Of a DNA stretch of 64,000 nucleotides, positions 62,437-64,000 are shown piece by piece. The translations under genes and the position numbers were made by a program. The stretch is from positions 154,849 to 218,848 of the forward strand of contig NZ_FOFJ01000002.1 in the NCBI RefSeq assembly GCF_900110885.1, written 5' to 3'. The notes under the pieces were generated by a model, which saw only the letters and a list, made by a program, of their open reading frames with translations, was not told the origin of the DNA and searched no databases. The first letter of the stretch is position 1. Every line of letters begins with the position of its first letter. Source of the DNA: Azotobacter beijerinckii (GTDB lineage: Bacteria > Pseudomonadota > Gammaproteobacteria > Pseudomonadales > Pseudomonadaceae).

Positions 62437-63426
62437 ATGAAGAACGTCGTGCTCTACAAGAAACTCTCCGCCCCCCTGATGGCCCGCCTGCAGCAGCAGG
62501 CGCAGGTCACCTGCATCGAGCGGCTCGACGCCGACGGCCTGGCCCGCCTGCGCGACGCCCTGCCCGAGGCCCACGGCCTGCTCGGCGCCAGCCTCAGGCT
62601 GGACGCCGGGCTGCTCGACCTCGCGCCGCGCCTGGAGGCCGTCGCCAGCGTCTCGGTGGGCATCGACAACTACGACCTCGACTACCTGACCGGGCGCGGC
62701 ATCCTGCTCACCAACACCCCCGACGTGCTCACCGAAACCACTGCCGACACCGGCTTCGCGCTGATCCTGGCGACCGCCCGACGGGTTACCGAGCTGGCTG
62801 CCTGGGTGCGCGCCGGGCAGTGGCAGAAGAGCATCGGCCCGGCGCAGTTCGGCAGCGACGTGCACGGCAAGACCCTCGGCATCGTCGGCATGGGGCGTAT
62901 CGGCGAGGCGCTGGCGCGGCGCGGGCATTTCGGCTTCGGCATGCCGATCCTCTACCACAGCCAGGCGCCCAAGCCGGAGGTCGAGCAGCGCTACGGCGCC
63001 GGCTACCGCTCGCTGGAGGCGCTGCTGGAGGAATCCGACTTCGTCTGCCTGACGGTGCCGCTGAGCGCCGCCACCGAAGGCCTGATCGGCGCGCGGGAGC
63101 TGGCGCGGATGCGCCCGGAGAGCATCCTGATCAACATCTCCCGCGGCAAGGTGGTCGACGAGCCGGCGCTGATCGCCGCCCTGCAGGCCGGGCGCCTGCG
63201 CGGCGCCGGGCTCGACGTGTTCGAGCGCGAGCCGCTGCCCGCCGACTCGCCGCTGTTGCGCCTGGACAACGTGGTGGCGACCCCGCACATCGGCTCGGCC
63301 ACCCACGAGACCCGCGAGGCCATGGCGCGCTGCGCGGTCGACAACCTGCTCGCCGCGCTGGCCGGCCAGCGTCCGGCCAACCTGGTCAACCCGCCGGCCC
63401 TGGAGGTCGCCCGGACCACGGGCTGA
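62437..63426 (+). CDS. kguD: 2-keto-6-phosphogluconate reductase KguD (D-2-hydroxyacid dehydrogenase family)
   Basis: 329 residues. D-isomer 2-hydroxyacid dehydrogenase: NAD(P)-binding GIVGMGRIGEALARRG, the catalytic Arg in NISRGKVVDEPAL, Glu in AGLDVFEREPLP and His in VATPHIGSATHETR. It reduces 2-keto-6-phosphogluconate to 6-phosphogluconate for the Entner-Doudoroff route. It is 13 bp after kguT and is the last of the core kgu genes. Confidence 0.92.
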   Translation: MKNVVLYKKLSAPLMARLQQQAQVTCIERLDADGLARLRDALPEAHGLLGASLRLDAGLLDLAPRLEAVASVSVGIDNYDLDYLTGRGILLTNTPDVLTETTADTGFALILATARRVTELAAWVRAGQWQKSIGPAQFGSDVHGKTLGIVGMGRIGEALARRGHFGFGMPILYHSQAPKPEVEQRYGAGYRSLEALLEESDFVCLTVPLSAATEGLIGARELARMRPESILINISRGKVVDEPALIAALQAGRLRGAGLDVFEREPLPADSPLLRLDNVVATPHIGSATHETREAMARCAVDNLLAALAGQRPANLVNPPALEVARTTG

Positions 63427-63541
63427 TCCGCTGCACCGACTCGACCGCAAACACCTCTCCCACCCCAGGTATCCCTGCCGCGCTCGCGGCGGGGACGCCC
63501 GGGCGTGAGAGAGATCTTTGCCATCAAGGACCACGATAAAC

Positions 63542-64000
63542 ATGCACAACAACAAGAAACGTCCCGGACAGCGCTACCACCACGCTGCCGCTCCCACCCT
63601 GGCCCTGTCGCTCCTGCTGCCCGGCGCGGCCGTCCAGGCCGAATTCCTCGACGACGCCAAGGGCACCCTGACCCTGCGCAACTTCTACATCCACCGCAAC
63701 TTCGTCGACGACAGCGCCACCCGCAGCAAGGCCGAGGAATGGACCCAGAGCTTCATCTTCGACCTGCAGTCGGGCTACACCGAAGGCCCCGTCGGCTTCG
63801 GCATCGACATGCTCGGCCTCTGGTCGGTCAAGCTCGACGGCGGCCGGGGCACCAGCGGCACCCAGCTACTGCCGGTCGACAAGGACGGCGACCCGGCCGA
63901 CCAGTTCGGTCGCCTGGCGCTGGCCGGCAAGCTGCGCTTTTCCAAGACCGAGGTGAAGGCCGGCGAATGGTCGCCGGTGCTGCCGATCCTGCGCTCCGAC
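63542..64000 (+). CDS. OprD-family outer-membrane porin, N-terminal part (runs off the window)
   Basis: 153 codons visible from the ATG at 63542. A signal peptide (PTLALSLLLPGAAVQA) is followed by the start of an OprD-type barrel: EFLDDAKGTLTLRNFYIHRNF, EEWTQSFIFDLQSGYTEGPVGFGIDMLG, GRLALAGKLRFSKTEVKAGEW. OprD porins admit small anionic or basic nutrients; next to kgu genes it probably serves gluconate or 2-ketogluconate. The substrate is inferred from position. Confidence 0.88.
   Translation, partial: MHNNKKRPGQRYHHAAAPTLALSLLLPGAAVQAEFLDDAKGTLTLRNFYIHRNFVDDSATRSKAEEWTQSFIFDLQSGYTEGPVGFGIDMLGLWSVKLDGGRGTSGTQLLPVDKDGDPADQFGRLALAGKLRFSKTEVKAGEWSPVLPILRSD

Overview
The window is GC-rich DNA with the gene content of a Pseudomonadaceae bacterium, most like Pseudomonas or Azotobacter. 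The clues are a kgu/ptxS 2-ketogluconate cluster, an OprD-type porin start, a long-form Pta next to AckA, and a type VI secretion locus laid out like P. aeruginosa HSI-I. No tRNA, rRNA, CRISPR array or complete insertion sequence was recognised.

Left part (1-11754, minus strand). One tightly packed run is read leftwards: a CHAT-domain caspase-like protease with a helical-repeat N-terminus, a TpsB outer-membrane transporter, a 2163-residue TpsA exoprotein with about a dozen 74-residue repeats, then a PP2C phosphatase and a Ser/Thr kinase that runs off the window. A secreted adhesin-like protein, a caspase-fold protease and a phospho-signalling pair therefore sit together.

Centre-left (11755-24834). 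After an AT-richer gap come a secreted CLCA-like protein (HELGH metalloprotease plus vWA), a TPR protein, and ackA-pta. Next is a second caspase-fold protein fused to a peptidoglycan-binding domain, then a LuxR-type response regulator, a TraB/GumN protein and a DUF4384 protein. A decayed fragment of the TPR gene lies just after pta, so the metabolic ackA-pta pair is bracketed by related sequence inside this accessory region.

Centre-right (24819-58132). This is a complete T6SS with two divergent operons. Leftwards: tagH(fha)-[178-bp inverted-repeat element]-tssJ-tssK-tssL-tssM-tagF-pppA-ppkA, then an OmpA protein, a HExxH protein and a peptidoglycan-binding protein where HSI-I carries tagQRST. 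Rightwards: tssA-tssB-tssC-hcp-tagJ-tssE-tssF-tssG-tssH(clpV)-vgrG, then an effector island: DUF6484, DUF2169, a ketosynthase-like protein lacking the catalytic Cys, a DUF4150/PAAR-like effector with an HNH/GHH-like nuclease tip, a beta-propeller-like putative immunity protein and a TIGR02270 protein. The nuclease tip and the immunity gene are strikingly AT-rich, as expected of a recently exchanged cassette. Kinase PpkA, phosphatase PppA and FHA protein TagH probably form the threonine-phosphorylation switch of this machine. The shared tssA-side upstream region holds overlapping AT-rich palindromes.

Right end (58140-64000). ptxS (LacI family) is followed by kguE-kguK-kguT-kguD and the start of an OprD-family porin, for uptake and reduction of 2-ketogluconate. 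Two copies of the perfect palindrome TGAAACCGGTTTCA, one before ptxS and one before kguE, are the likely PtxS operators.
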